Numbered from the stretch's first letter, positions 27,978-38,329 are shown. The stretch is 64,000 bases of DNA from Rummeliibacillus sp963792445 (GCA_963792445.1 CAWBWO010000017.1:248001-312000), one strand, 5' to 3'. The notes: generated by a model not told the origin, from the sequence alone. Translations and numbers: made by a program.

Positions 27978-29375
27978 TTATTTCGTATCCTTTGGTGTAA
28001 CAATATCGCCAGTTTTGTTATAATAACTCCCTTTTGGCACATCCCCACCATTTTTACTCTTTGTTGCTTCATTTGGCTTTGTTTTAGATGTGTCATTGTT
28101 TGATGTCAGTTGTTTGGTTGCTAGGATCAGCACTATGTATCATTTGAGTTTTGTATTATTTTGGCTTGTATTACTTGAAGTTACTTGAGCATCTGAACTA
28201 TTTGTATTATTAGCGTTCGTTGTATTAGTAGTTGATGATGTATCGACCACCGGTTGTTTGGATGATTTCTCTATAATTTCATTTTCTGGTGCATAGTAGT
28301 TTTGGCTAATCAATTGAGATTTTGAATCGCCATTTTCATCTGTAATCGTACGATAGATTAATAGCTGTAAGCCCGCTTTTGGTTCTTGCACTCTATGAGA
28401 TTGGCCTATTTCCAAATTATTAGAATAGCGATAGATTGTACGTGGTTCTACTGTCATTCGATTCTTCTCAACAATCGTTACTTCCGGAATACCTGGCAAT
28501 GAGTACAACTCTACTTTTAGAACACCATTTTTCACCTTCGCAACAATTTTCGCAGGGACCGTACTATGTGATACAAATTTCAAATCTTTTTCCAAGAATG
28601 GACTAACAGTTGCTTCATAGCCCGGTTTGACGATTTTCGGAATCGTATCTGCTTGATGTCTTTCTAGAATTTCAAAGCTACTTTGCAAAACAGCACTATA
28701 TAATGCGGATGCCACCAATGTCATTTCATCATCATTGCCACCAGCTTTTTCTGCTACATCATTAAATGAAAACGGAGTTTCAGGTTCAATCATTATTCCA
28801 TCTAGTTGTTTTGCTATTTCTGTAACATCTGATATCGCACTGTCTTTAATCGAAATTGTTTCAAATGAAATTCGTTCTGCATCATTAATCGCGATATCTT
28901 GAACATTTAGTTTAATAGGAGATTCTTTTAAATAAGAAGCTGCTTCTAAAATTTGCGGTTTAACCTCTTCTACCTTCAAATTCGTCTCATTTTGAATTTT
29001 TTTTATTAATGAATCATTTGCTACTACCTCTAACTGTTCATGAACAGTGGGATTCTGTTGCCAAAAAGCATACCAAGATTTATCCGTATCGTTCTTATAT
29101 TGCTTAATTGACGCATTCACATCAAACAGGAAGTCATCTCCACTAACCTGAACGTTATGTCCGCCAATTGTTATGTATAAATCGCTATTCATCCACTCTT
29201 TAATAGCTTCGTTTAATTTCTTTTCCATTTCTTTATCCGATAAGTCTTCCACATTTACAGATCCAATCGTTGAACCTTTTGAAGTTGCGAAAGCCTTATT
29301 TAATGCAAACTGGAATGAAAATAAGATCACCGATATCAATAGTACTAGTGCAATCAACTTAGAGAGTATTTTCAT
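27978..29375 (-). CDS. VanW-domain surface protein, 3' end disrupted
   Basis: Starts at the ATG after AGGAGA (MKILSKLIALVLLISVILFSF, signal anchor). Contains a VanW domain (FSFNDVAEKAGGNDDEMTLVASALYSAVLQSS, split here over its core) and a C-terminal region resembling G5/beta modules. The frame stops at 28140, but a Ser/Thr/Asn/Asp tail continues through a few missing A bases to TAA at 27978-27980, ending VPKGSYYNKTGDIVTPKDTK. It lies 18 bp upstream of pilB with the pilB ribosome-binding site in between, so it heads the pil operon. Function unknown; a wall-associated role is inferred. Confidence 0.78.
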
Positions 29376-29459
29376 ACACAATCTCCTATCTTCGCCAAAA
29401 TAAATGATATTTTCTTTAACTACCAATCTATTATATATAGAATTCAACAAAATAAACAT

Positions 29460-29798
29460 TACTTTCGTAACATAAATTCAAACTTTTTTCGACATTATCA
29501 AATTCATCTATGATTATTTTCATATTCTTCCATATAAAAAGATTTTACAATAATACAAAGGATGTCATAATATTAAATAAATGACAGTCTACTCTGTTTT
29601 TTTAATGATTTATATCTACTATACATAGTAATGTATACACATTAATGCTATTACCTGTCAATTTATTATATCAATCATAACTGAAAAAATGTCCTATATT
29701 AAGCATTTTCTAGAAATCTATACTATTCTAAAAGTTATAAATGAATATTTAAATTAATAAGAGTTTCCAATCCAACTATGAAAGAAGGTTTAGTCTAA
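29460..29798. other. AT-rich divergent region between the two pil transcription units
   Basis: 340 bp with no ORF, separating the minus-strand pil operon from plus-strand pilVWX. Promoters for both are expected here. I see TATAAT-like stretches but no pair with a convincing -35. Confidence 0.5.
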
Positions 29799-30252
29799 AT
29801 GTCGCTCCCAAAAAAATTAAAAAAGATAGTACATAATGAAAAAGGCGTTACACTCGTTGAAGTAGTAGCCTCCTTTGTCATATTGGTAATTCTATTAATT
29901 TCTTTTTATACGTTGTTTATACAAACTGCCAAAACAACCAAAAGTTCTGAGGATATTGTAGATGCTACTTATATTGCGCAGACGGAGATGGAGAAAATTT
30001 ATAAAGAGTACATGAAAAAGCAAGGCATTAATGCAATGAAACTATAAAAAATATTTTAGGATTTATCCCTGAAGATTGATTCTTCAAACAAAATATTTCT
30101 ACAAAAAAAAATGTGAATACAACTATAAAATTAAGAACAAGAATAACATAAATAGTAACGAATTAATGAATATTGTTATTGAAGTTAAGATTGGTGATGT
30201 TACAAAGGCTAAAATGGAAACAGTAGTCAATTGGAAGGATAATAAATTATGA
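29799..30252 (+). pseudogene. pilV: Minor pilin PilV-like, frame disrupted
   Basis: Class III signal NEKG|VTLVEVVASFVILVILLISFYTLF with E5 present. The frame holds to about residue 80 (TEMEKIYKEYMKKQG), is lost around 30040-30120, and resumes as NELMNIVIEVKIGDVTKAKM ... VNWKDNKL ending at TGA 30250-30252, which overlaps the next ATG. Reconstructed length is about 150 residues. Minor pilins prime pilus assembly. Confidence 0.72.
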
Positions 30253-30706
30253 AAAAAATAGTAAATAACCAAAGAGGAATAACCTTAGTTGAAATACTTG
30301 CTGCTGTTGTAATTATTGGCTTTTTATCAATTCTTATACTTAATATTCAAGCAGAAAGTTCTGATCAATACAAAATCAATTATCTAAGAATCAACAACTT
30401 AATGAAGTTTCATATGTACTAAAAGTTATTACAAAAGAATTAAGAAATGACAAATTTCATCACATTGAATCGACGAAAAACAAGAACCTTTGAGCGGTAA
30501 TACAGTTTATACAGGAATCGATATCGATGGTAACGATATCAACTGGATACAAGTTCAAAATTATTACAAGAAACGGTAATATTTTTGCAAATAATATTAA
30601 AGATTTTTATGTAAAAGAAAATGGTAACGAAATAAGTATTAGAATTATTGAAAGTACTAATGGAAAGAAAATTGATACAACTATTACAGTAAGAGGTGAA
30701 AAATAA
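30249..30706 (+). pseudogene. pilW: Minor pilin PilW-like, frame disrupted
   Basis: MKKIVNNQRG|ITLVEILAAVVIIGFLSILIL is a perfect prepilin start. Fragments in the three frames follow in order: SKNQQLNEVSYVLKVITKELR, then GNTVYTGIDIDGNDINWIQVQ, then NIKDFYVKENGNEISIRII and a final TITVRGEK. About three single-base A/T indels separate them. It overlaps pilV (ATGA) and abuts pilX. Confidence 0.7.
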
Positions 30707-32068
30707 TGAATAAGCAACATTTAAAAATGTAAACATTAATAATGAAAATGGATATACACTTATTATTGTAATAATGGTACTAGTCGTTATTTCTATTCTT
30801 AGGATTAGGTTTAATGGGAACTTCAGCTACCACATTAAAACAATCAGATAATGAAAGAATTATCAAGCAGCATTTTATATTGCTGAAGCTGGCTTGGTAC
30901 AAAAAAGAGAAGAATTAAATTTGAAGATAAAATAGCCAAGACACTTATAGATGAAACAAAAATATGATAACGATTATAAGACAAATAATAAAAATACATT
31001 TGATTTTAAAGATATCTTAATTCGGGGTTTATAATTGAATTAATCGGAAAATTTTCAAGTTATCAACTGGTACAGAAATATACTAAAATGTGAATATGCT
31101 CCAATTCAATATAAACAGTGATTATATGAATATAAAAACTTGGAAATAAACCTATAAATGCAATAATTTCAAAAGTAACAAATCCAAAATCAACGAATCA
31201 TTACATTGTACGCAACAATCAATAGGCAGCGATTGGAAATTATAAAGAAAGAAAAGTTGACCAAAGATTTAGAATTAGATTTACTCCTAATTAGATTCAA
31301 CAATGTCTCCAAATATGCTGTTCATGTAGGTGATTGCATTGTAATGGTAATGGGAATTCCACTTTTATTAATCAAATTGGCAAAATGTTGATTAAACGGA
31401 AATGTAGGAATAACCCAATATCAAACTATAATGAAACAAGCTTTAGATAGAATTAAATTTATTAAAGAGAATTTTCCTTTATTACCACCAATTCCCATAA
31501 CAGTTCATATTTTACAACTGATAATAAATTAAATAATGATATCTAGCAATAAATAATAATTATGATTTGACCAGTAATAATCTAATATCATTAATGAATT
31601 AACTTTCAAATCAATATGTACTATTAATATCAGGTAATATCAAATAGAGAAATTGTACGTTAACAATTTGAACTATAAATGGAAACTATAAAATATTAAA
31701 GGAATTGGGAAGCTTACAATTTATGTTTCAAAAATATCGATGTAATACTTAACACATCAAAGTTTCAATTGAATAACAATAGATAATTCTAATAAATTAA
31801 CAATTATACTATACTGGTATGAATCACTTCAGATTAAAAATAAATTTAACTTTTCATGGTTTAATTATTGCTCCAAATGCTAAAGTAACATTAAAAGGAA
31901 TGCAAAAGGTGATTTTATAATCAAATGGTTCTGTCCTTTGCAAAATCATTTATGTGCTTCTGGAGCAACTGTTAATTATTGAACCAACAAGTCAAATTAT
32001 CTTTGAAATAATCAAACAATTATTCATATTCATTAAATTTAGGAGATGAAATAAAGGAAATTAGATGA
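30706..32068 (+). pseudogene. pilX: PilX-like minor pilin with C-terminal beta-helix-like region, heavily disrupted
   Basis: Starts MNKQHLKN and, across one shift, NENGYTLIIVIMVLVVISILGLGLMG then QAAFYIAEAGLVQK, the PilX/GspK-type N-terminus that lacks E5. Near 31850 the fragment FHGLIIAPNAKVTLKGNAKGDFI resembles the DUF7305-type region found at the C-termini of such proteins. The gene probably ends SLNLGDEIKEIR with TGA at 32066-32068. About 450 residues reconstructed, with frame changes every 50-150 bases. Confidence 0.65.
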
Positions 32069-32116
32069 AAATATTAGCTAAGTATCCGATTTGATTGAAT
32101 AATTCAAATAAAAAAA

Positions 32117-32140
32117 CAGGAGATCTAAAATGCTCTCCTG
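32117..32140. terminator. Bidirectional terminator between pilX and the GGDEF gene
   Basis: CAGGAGA / TCTCCTG stem flanked by A-run and T-run, placed between convergent genes. Confidence 0.85.
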
Positions 32141-32165
32141 CTTTTTTTATTAATATTCCTCCTTT

Positions 32166-33887
32166 TCAAAACCCAGCAACCCGATTCCTCCCCTTCTTCT
32201 TCGCCCCAATATACATAGCATGGTCAGCATTGCGAAGAAGTGTTGTGCCTTCGTCAGTGTCTTCGTAAGCGGAAGATACGCCGATGCTTGCCGTGATGTG
32301 GACGATGAGGTGTTTTACGCCATCTATTAGGTCCGGTGAGATTTCGAATGGTTGATTTTCGATGGTTTGGCGGATTTGCTCTGCGATTTGAAGAGCCTCT
32401 TCTTTTGTATAGTCTGGCAGAAGGATTACGAATTCCTCTCCTCCATATCTTGCAATGGTGCCTAGACCCCCCACTACTCTTCGCAATAAATCCCCAATGC
32501 CCATTAAGATGTCATTTCCACTTTGATGACCATAGTTATCGTTTATTTTCTTGAAATAATCGATGTCCAGCATGATTAATGATAGATTCGAAATAGTATG
32601 ACTTCTTAATTCATCCATCATTTTGGTTAAGTGATCATCAAAGTATCGATAATTATACAATCCAGTAAGTCCGCAACGTTCGCTCTTTCGTCTTGCTTTT
32701 TGAACATATCTTGCATTTTCTAAAGAAACGGAAAAATACGAACAGAGAAGTTCGAGTATTTTCACTTGGTATTCTTTAAAGTAGTTTTTTTTCTTAGACG
32801 TTAGTAATAGTAAACCTTCCATTTTTGAATTTCTTGTGATGGGCAACACTAAAACACTTTGTGTATCAGGTAGTAAAAACTTGTCATACGCTGAATACCA
32901 ATCTGCCTTTTTTTTATAGATTGTTTTTTGTTCCAATTCGAGGTTGTGCTTTAATAGACTTTCACTAAGTTCTTTATGTGTCACATTTTTCAGAATTTCT
33001 TGACCATTTTCGTATGCTCGTAAGACCGATAATATGCCCGTTTTATTCCTTCGATCGATAATATAAAGGCCATTAATAGGGGCCATCTTTGGAACCTTTT
33101 CCATAAACAGATCAAGCGTTTCTTCTGAATCTAGTTGGTTTGTTAATTGGTGTCCAAAATGGGCTGCTTCTGAAAGTTCTTTATTGAGATTACTTGAATT
33201 GCTATAAAGACGTAATAATTGTGTTGCCATGTAAAAGGGAATACCCAGTAATACGATGGAGAGATCGCCCACATATTCTCCCAATAAATACAGGCTTAAT
33301 CCCATCGGTAGCAAAAAGCAACAAATCAAATAATCCCATGCATCATCAATAGTTAGGAACGGCATCCTATTTCCTAGCAAAATCCCACTAAATTTTAATA
33401 ATAAATGGTTTGCTGTAATATTAACTACTATGTAGAGCAATCCATAAGCCCCTATATGCATAAGATTTAAAGAATGTACTCTTCCACCGAACATCAAAAA
33501 AGCAAAACCACTGACGAATGATATGAATAGGAACATCATGGAGTTCCATGGAATACGATAACTACTTTGACGTGTGAGTTTAATTCGGAAGAAAAAAGGA
33601 ATGATTGTAATTTGTAAAACAATCATCTCTATAAATAAACCGAATCTCAAAAACACAGCAAGACTTACCCATTGAGTAAGGAAAAAAGGGGTTCCATTAA
33701 TAATGGCTGGACAAGTTGCAGTTAAAAGCCCCAACACAATAAAACCAATTAATAATGGCCAATCAATATCCGTGATAGGAGGAAATTGACGATAAACTGT
33801 ATATATGCTAATTGGCATAATGACGATCCAGGTGATAAAAATCATCATCTGAAAAGCAAAAGACTTTTTCGTACGAATTCCCCCCAC
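32166..33887 (-). CDS. Membrane GAF-GGDEF diguanylate cyclase
   Basis: 573 residues: about six membrane helices (residues 10-210), a coiled linker, a GAF-like domain (residues ~240-390), and a GGDEF domain with GLTGLYNYRYFDDHL, LDIDYFKKINDNYGHQSGND and the active-site motif RYGGEEF. The RxxD inhibitory site expected just before GGEEF is absent. It should make c-di-GMP from GTP. It is adjacent to a pilus cluster whose PilB may bind this nucleotide. The exact start is uncertain; a GTG with a G-rich upstream is the best guess. Confidence 0.88.
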   Translation of the reverse strand: MGGIRTKKSFAFQMMIFITWIVIMPISIYTVYRQFPPITDIDWPLLIGFIVLGLLTATCPAIINGTPFFLTQWVSLAVFLRFGLFIEMIVLQITIIPFFFRIKLTRQSSYRIPWNSMMFLFISFVSGFAFLMFGGRVHSLNLMHIGAYGLLYIVVNITANHLLLKFSGILLGNRMPFLTIDDAWDYLICCFLLPMGLSLYLLGEYVGDLSIVLLGIPFYMATQLLRLYSNSSNLNKELSEAAHFGHQLTNQLDSEETLDLFMEKVPKMAPINGLYIIDRRNKTGILSVLRAYENGQEILKNVTHKELSESLLKHNLELEQKTIYKKKADWYSAYDKFLLPDTQSVLVLPITRNSKMEGLLLLTSKKKNYFKEYQVKILELLCSYFSVSLENARYVQKARRKSERCGLTGLYNYRYFDDHLTKMMDELRSHTISNLSLIMLDIDYFKKINDNYGHQSGNDILMGIGDLLRRVVGGLGTIARYGGEEFVILLPDYTKEEALQIAEQIRQTIENQPFEISPDLIDGVKHLIVHITASIGVSSAYEDTDEGTTLLRNADHAMYIGAKKKGRNRVAGF

Positions 33888-33950
33888 TCAATAAATTTAA
33901 CAATGTAAATTATACCATATTAATTTTCCATATCAATACAAATGTATAGG

Positions 33951-35207
33951 TTATTTATACCTCGATAATAGTACTTTTCTCCATTGTGCTAAAAGATAAA
34001 GCGAGCCTGTCATTATCACAATGCCTGTCTCATCAAGCTTTTTATCTATTATCCCAACAATTGAACCTGTTAATAGCTGCTTATCTTGACTATGACTTAA
34101 GTCATATATATTTTTCGCAGACATCGCTCTTTCATTGTCCACGTCTACAAAAGTAAAACTACTACCTACTTCTTCTAATAGTCTTAAAATCCCTGCTACG
34201 TCTTTATCTTTTAGAATTCCTACAACAAAATGAATCTTTTGCCCTGGAAATTCTTGTTTAATCGTCTCAATAAGTGTTTTGGCACTAGCTGGATTGTGTG
34301 CACCATCAACATATAGATTAGGTGCTAATTGTTCGAATCTTCCCGCAAGATGAGCTTGCTTTATGCCATTTTCCAATTGTACCTTCTCAATTTGAATCCC
34401 ATTATATTCAGCAAATATAGTAAACGCTTTGATTGCAAGAGCCATATTACTTCGTTGATGATTGCCAGGCATCGAACGTTGTAAATTAGTAAATTCGTAC
34501 TCTTTGCTACTATATCTTTCTTCATTTTCTAATGCTTCAACTTTGAAATCTTTTCCATATACATATAATGGTGCATTTTGTTTAGCAGCTTCATCTTCAA
34601 ATACAGTCATGGCTTCTTCTGGAAGGGCCCCCGTTACAATAGGTGTTTCTTTTTTGATAATACCTGATTTATGATAGGCAATTTTCGCTAACGTATCGCC
34701 TAAAAACTTTGTATGTTCTAAAGAAATGCTAGGTACTACTGAAACAACTGGTGTCATGACATTCGTGCAATCGAAACGCCCCCCCATACCACATTCAATA
34801 ATAGAAATATCTGGTGCAAATCGGCTCATTGCAAGAAAAGCAGCGACGGTTAGTAATTCAAAATCAGTAAGTTTTCCATCCAATCCTGCTTCACTCATAA
34901 TCTTAAAAATGGCATTCATTTCTTCTGGTTCAATAGGCATTTCATTTAATTGTATTTGATCATGAACATCTTCAATACATGGTGACATAAAGGTTGCTGT
35001 TTTGAGTCCATGATTTTTTGCAATATGCTCGATAAAGCTTATGGTAGAGCCTTTTCCATTCGTACCGGCAACATGGATTACTGATAAATCATTTTGTGGA
35101 TTTCCAACTAATGCTAATGCTTCAGTCATAGCAATCAAACCTGGTTTGATTGCTGGATCGCTTGTTATATGAAAACGTCTTTTATATTCATCTAGTTTAG
35201 GAATCAT
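33951..35207 (-). CDS. folC: Folylpolyglutamate/dihydrofolate synthase
   Basis: 418 residues, Mur ligase family. P-loop VAGTNGKGSTISFIEHI, omega region SPCIEDVHDQI, DVMT-like NVMTPVVSVVPSISLEHTKFLG, and C-terminal YVDGAHNPASAKTLIETI. Adds glutamate to folates. In B. subtilis it lies between valS and comC; here ligase genes, a NERD gene and arrays separate it from valS. Confidence 0.95.
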   Translation of the reverse strand: MIPKLDEYKRRFHITSDPAIKPGLIAMTEALALVGNPQNDLSVIHVAGTNGKGSTISFIEHIAKNHGLKTATFMSPCIEDVHDQIQLNEMPIEPEEMNAIFKIMSEAGLDGKLTDFELLTVAAFLAMSRFAPDISIIECGMGGRFDCTNVMTPVVSVVPSISLEHTKFLGDTLAKIAYHKSGIIKKETPIVTGALPEEAMTVFEDEAAKQNAPLYVYGKDFKVEALENEERYSSKEYEFTNLQRSMPGNHQRSNMALAIKAFTIFAEYNGIQIEKVQLENGIKQAHLAGRFEQLAPNLYVDGAHNPASAKTLIETIKQEFPGQKIHFVVGILKDKDVAGILRLLEEVGSSFTFVDVDNERAMSAKNIYDLSHSQDKQLLTGSIVGIIDKKLDETGIVIMTGSLYLLAQWRKVLLSRYK

Positions 35208-35289
35208 TTCAACACTCTCTCCTATATATTCCGCAAATTTCGTGCTAAACTTTTATATATTATTATAGCACTAGTGTTAAGGGGATTTT

Positions 35290-36171
35290 ATGATGAAAAT
35301 TTGTTGGATAATCTACAATGGAAGTCTCGTAAACGATAAATTTCTAGACCAAGCAAGACTGATGGCTGAAGCTGCCGAACACTTAAATATTCAACCGAAA
35401 ATTTATAAAAACTATGAAATCATGATGAAACTAGACGAGGAACTTCAAAACAAACCTGATTTTGTCATCTTTTTGGACAAGGATATATTACTTGCAACAT
35501 TTTTAAAAAATAACGGTATCCCTGTATTTAATGACCCAGAGGTAATTGAAACTTGCGATAATAAGGCAAAACAATACATACAACTCGCAAAAGCGAAACT
35601 ACCAATGCCAACAACAATTATCGCGCCAAAAGTGTATCCTAACTTTACAATCCGTAATAGCGGCTATTTTGAGAGCGTATTAGAAACATTAGGTCTTCCA
35701 ATGATCATTAAAGAAGGACACGGTTCTTTTGGTATGAAAGTCTATTTGATTCATACAGAAGAGGAATTCTTCGAAAAAGTGGAAGAACTACGGGGTGTTG
35801 ATTTTGTTTTCCAACAATTTATAAAGTCTAGTCGAGGACGAGATATTCGGGTAAATGTTATTGGAGATGATATCGTAGCAGCTATGTATCGCCATTCTGA
35901 AACAGATTTTCGTGCGAATATTACAAATGGTGGGCATGCCGAAAAAGTCGTACTTACAGACTCGCAAAAAGAGGTTTCAATTCGAGCAGCAAAAGCAGTA
36001 GGAGCAGAATTTGCCGGAGTAGATCTACTCTTTGGGCCAAATGAAGAACCAATCGTCTGTGAAGTGAATGCAGCTGCACATATTAGAAATCTTTATAATG
36101 TAACGGGTATCAATGTCGGGGTTCAATTTATTGAATATATCTTGAAGAAAATCGGGTGTGCTGATGAATAA
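35290..36171 (+). CDS. RimK-like ATP-grasp ligase 1
   Basis: 293 residues. ATP-grasp features: MIIKEGHGSFGMKVYLI (ATP lysine and glycine-rich loop), FQQFIKSSRGRDIRVNVIGDD, DFRANITNGGHAEKV, and metal-binding IVCEVNAAAHIRNLYNVTGINV. RimK relatives ligate amino acids, often glutamate, to a carboxylate. The substrate is unknown. It is divergent from folC, preceded by AAGGGGA, and its stop overlaps the start of the second ligase. Confidence 0.85.
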   Translation: MMKICWIIYNGSLVNDKFLDQARLMAEAAEHLNIQPKIYKNYEIMMKLDEELQNKPDFVIFLDKDILLATFLKNNGIPVFNDPEVIETCDNKAKQYIQLAKAKLPMPTTIIAPKVYPNFTIRNSGYFESVLETLGLPMIIKEGHGSFGMKVYLIHTEEEFFEKVEELRGVDFVFQQFIKSSRGRDIRVNVIGDDIVAAMYRHSETDFRANITNGGHAEKVVLTDSQKEVSIRAAKAVGAEFAGVDLLFGPNEEPIVCEVNAAAHIRNLYNVTGINVGVQFIEYILKKIGCADE

Positions 36172-36968
36172 CGCCTATCTATTATATGAACAACAAGATG
36201 CGGAGAAAAATAAGATATTTATTGAGCAAATGATTGATGAAGCTAAAAAGCATGATATAGAACTGGCTTTAGTGATCATAGATGAAGATTGATTTTCGGG
36301 ATAATATGATTAGCCATCCACTCTTTGTATGGAATCGAACGCGTAATGCAAAAATCGCTAAAAAGCTAGAAATGAAAGGAATTAAAGTGTTCAATCGTTC
36401 ATTTGTAAATGAGCTAGCGAATGATAAAAAAAGCACCTTACAATTTGCACAACTCCAAGGAATCCCAACTGTCCCTATTCTGATGGAAGATCGTATTCAG
36501 CAGTACCCCGTCATCATAAAAACAATTGATGGCCATGGTGGTAGTGAAGTAGCTCTATGTAAAGATGAAGATGAATTGAAAGCTCATCAAGAAAAATGGC
36601 ATAATCGCAAAACAATTATCCAGCCTTATATCGAATCAAATGCAACAGATGTCAGAGTTTGGGTTCTAGGTTCTGAGATCATTGGCGCTGTCAAACGAAT
36701 GGGTGGACAAGATTTCCGCTCCAACTACACTTTAGGTGGAACGATTGAAAAATACGAATTAGATGCTGAGAAACGAGAACATGTTATGAGGCTGCAGAAA
36801 GCTTTAAAAAGCGACTATATTGGCATTGACTTTTTACTATTACCTAATGGAGATTGGGTATTAAATGAAATTGAAGATCCAGTTGGGGCTAGATCCTTTT
36901 ACAATTTATATGAAGAAAATTTGCCTGAGTTGTTGATGCTATATTTTACTCGGGAATTGAAGATGTAA
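36164..36968 (+). CDS. RimK-like ATP-grasp ligase 2, one frameshift
   Basis: Starts at the ATG overlapping the stop of ligase 1 (MNNAYLLYEQQDAEKNKIF). An extra base, most simply a T near 36288-36291, shifts the frame; corrected, VIIDEDDFRDNMISHPLFVWNRT is continuous. Then PVIIKTIDGHGGSEVALCKD, IQPYIESNATDVRVWVLGSE, DFRSNYTLGGTIEKYEL and WVLNEIEDPVGARSFYNLY. It lacks the usual double Asn metal site (EVN becomes EIE), so chemistry may differ from ligase 1. About 267 residues; a paralogous pair acting together is inferred. Confidence 0.8.
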
Positions 36969-37038
36969 ATATTATTTTTGGAATCGAGGAGGCTTGTGCA
37001 CTGATTGTGGCATGCTTCCTTCAGTCCGGGTGAAACTT

Positions 37039-37127
37039 CCGTGTTTATTGGGGATATTTCCGCGATAATTTGATATACTTCCGTGGTTTTGGATAAATTA
37101 TCCGCGATATTTTGAATTATATCCGCG
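37039..37127 (+). repeat. CCGCG-box array, five boxes at exact 21-bp steps
   Basis: CCGTG/CCGCG boxes start at 37039, 37060, 37081, 37102 and 37123. Each is preceded by TT or AT and followed by A/T-rich bases (for example TATCCGCGATATT). The 10-12 bases between boxes vary. It ends 24 bp from the 3' end of the NERD gene. Confidence 0.88.
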
Positions 37128-37151
37128 ATTACAACAATTAATATCTTAACA

Positions 37152-38129
37152 CTACCTATTAAGTGAACTGATAATCTTGGAATTTTCGCGAATCGTATAC
37201 CTTACTCCACTTTTCTTGCCTTCTTTTATCAAATCCATTTTATTCAACATTCTATAAGATTGATCTGCACTTCTAATTTGAAGAAAGTCTCTGCATTCCG
37301 CATTAGTAATCTTATTATTTACTATTGTTAAATAATCATAAATTGCATTTTCGTGTGCATTTGAACTTTTATTCTTACAACTCGGGCAAAACCAATAATG
37401 TGAAATTCTCCGCATTCCAATCCTATTGCACTCATTACAGAATACGCCTTTTAATATTTCCTCGCGTGGTATCTTATAATGTTCGATTAAAGGATAAGGA
37501 TTAAATTCTTTGTGATTTCTTAATAAATAATCCTTCAACAATTTAAAGTCTTTTTCAGAAATACATTTAGAGTCTGTTGTAACTTTTCGTAGGAATGGCT
37601 TTATTTCATTTTTTTGTAATACTATCATTTTACTAGAACTTTTTTTAATTAAACTTGATGTGAAAGGAAATATTATGGCTCCGTAGACTGGAATATTAAT
37701 GTTTTGGTTTAGGAAAAATCTTTGAAGTTGGTGTATATATTCTTCTAATTGAGGCTCTGGACTTTTAAAAGCATGAACTTGACCATCAGAAAGTGTTCTG
37801 ACAAGTTGACTTGGGTTTTGTTTCAATTCAATAATTCCTTTGATATTTTTCACTTCAAAAATAAATGCATAATTTGAAGTTAACAATAAAATATCAATTT
37901 GAATAGGACTCTCAATAAACAAAGAAAGATTATGAAAAATATAAAATTCATAGGGCAATTGAAGCTGTTCGAGAGAATCCATTACAACTTTTTCACCAAT
38001 ATTACCTGCTTTAATTCGATTATATTCATTCACCAATTCATGCCGTTTTGTATTTGACAATGAAAGTCTTTGAATCAATCTGTCTAATGCTTCTAAATAA
38101 TGTGTTTCAGAAAACCCTTTACCAATCAA
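37152..38129 (-). CDS. NERD-domain protein with zinc ribbon and C-terminal HTH
   Basis: About 325 residues from a TTG start 8 bp after AGGAGG (38127-38129); a longer in-frame ATG has no ribosome-binding site. N-terminal helices, then a NERD nuclease-related domain (AGNIGEKVVMDSL ... YIFHNLSL ... IQIDILLLTSNYAFIFEVKNIKG) keeping the E, D and ExK residues of PD-(D/E)XK folds. Next a zinc ribbon (CNECNRIG ... YWFCPSC) and a winged-helix-like tail (DYLTIVNNKITNAECRDFL). Substrate unknown; DNA processing is inferred. Flanked on both sides by 21-bp box arrays. Confidence 0.85.
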   Translation of the reverse strand: MIGKGFSETHYLEALDRLIQRLSLSNTKRHELVNEYNRIKAGNIGEKVVMDSLEQLQLPYEFYIFHNLSLFIESPIQIDILLLTSNYAFIFEVKNIKGIIELKQNPSQLVRTLSDGQVHAFKSPEPQLEEYIHQLQRFFLNQNINIPVYGAIIFPFTSSLIKKSSSKMIVLQKNEIKPFLRKVTTDSKCISEKDFKLLKDYLLRNHKEFNPYPLIEHYKIPREEILKGVFCNECNRIGMRRISHYWFCPSCKNKSSNAHENAIYDYLTIVNNKITNAECRDFLQIRSADQSYRMLNKMDLIKEGKKSGVRYTIRENSKIISSLNR

Positions 38130-38329
38130 AAAATGTACCTCCTTCCTATTATTAACTAAAAGTATAAAGAGATTCCGAAAAAGATGCAAAGTTACAAAAT
38201 TCAATTTTACGTGTTTTTTTTGCGTGAAAATACAATTTTTATACGAATTATTATCATATTAGAAATAAAAGTATTATTTTTAGATTGCAAAATTAAGTTT
38301 TGCACAATTTTTTATTTTTTTGAGATTTT
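38130..38329. other. AT-rich upstream region of the NERD gene
   Basis: Very AT-rich, no credible ORF. Should contain the NERD gene promoter; I could not choose one with confidence. Confidence 0.45.

Noticed and set aside
31206..31391. Independent small gene inside the pilX region
   Set aside because: It has no ribosome-binding site and is a fragment of the broken pilX-like gene in one of its frames.
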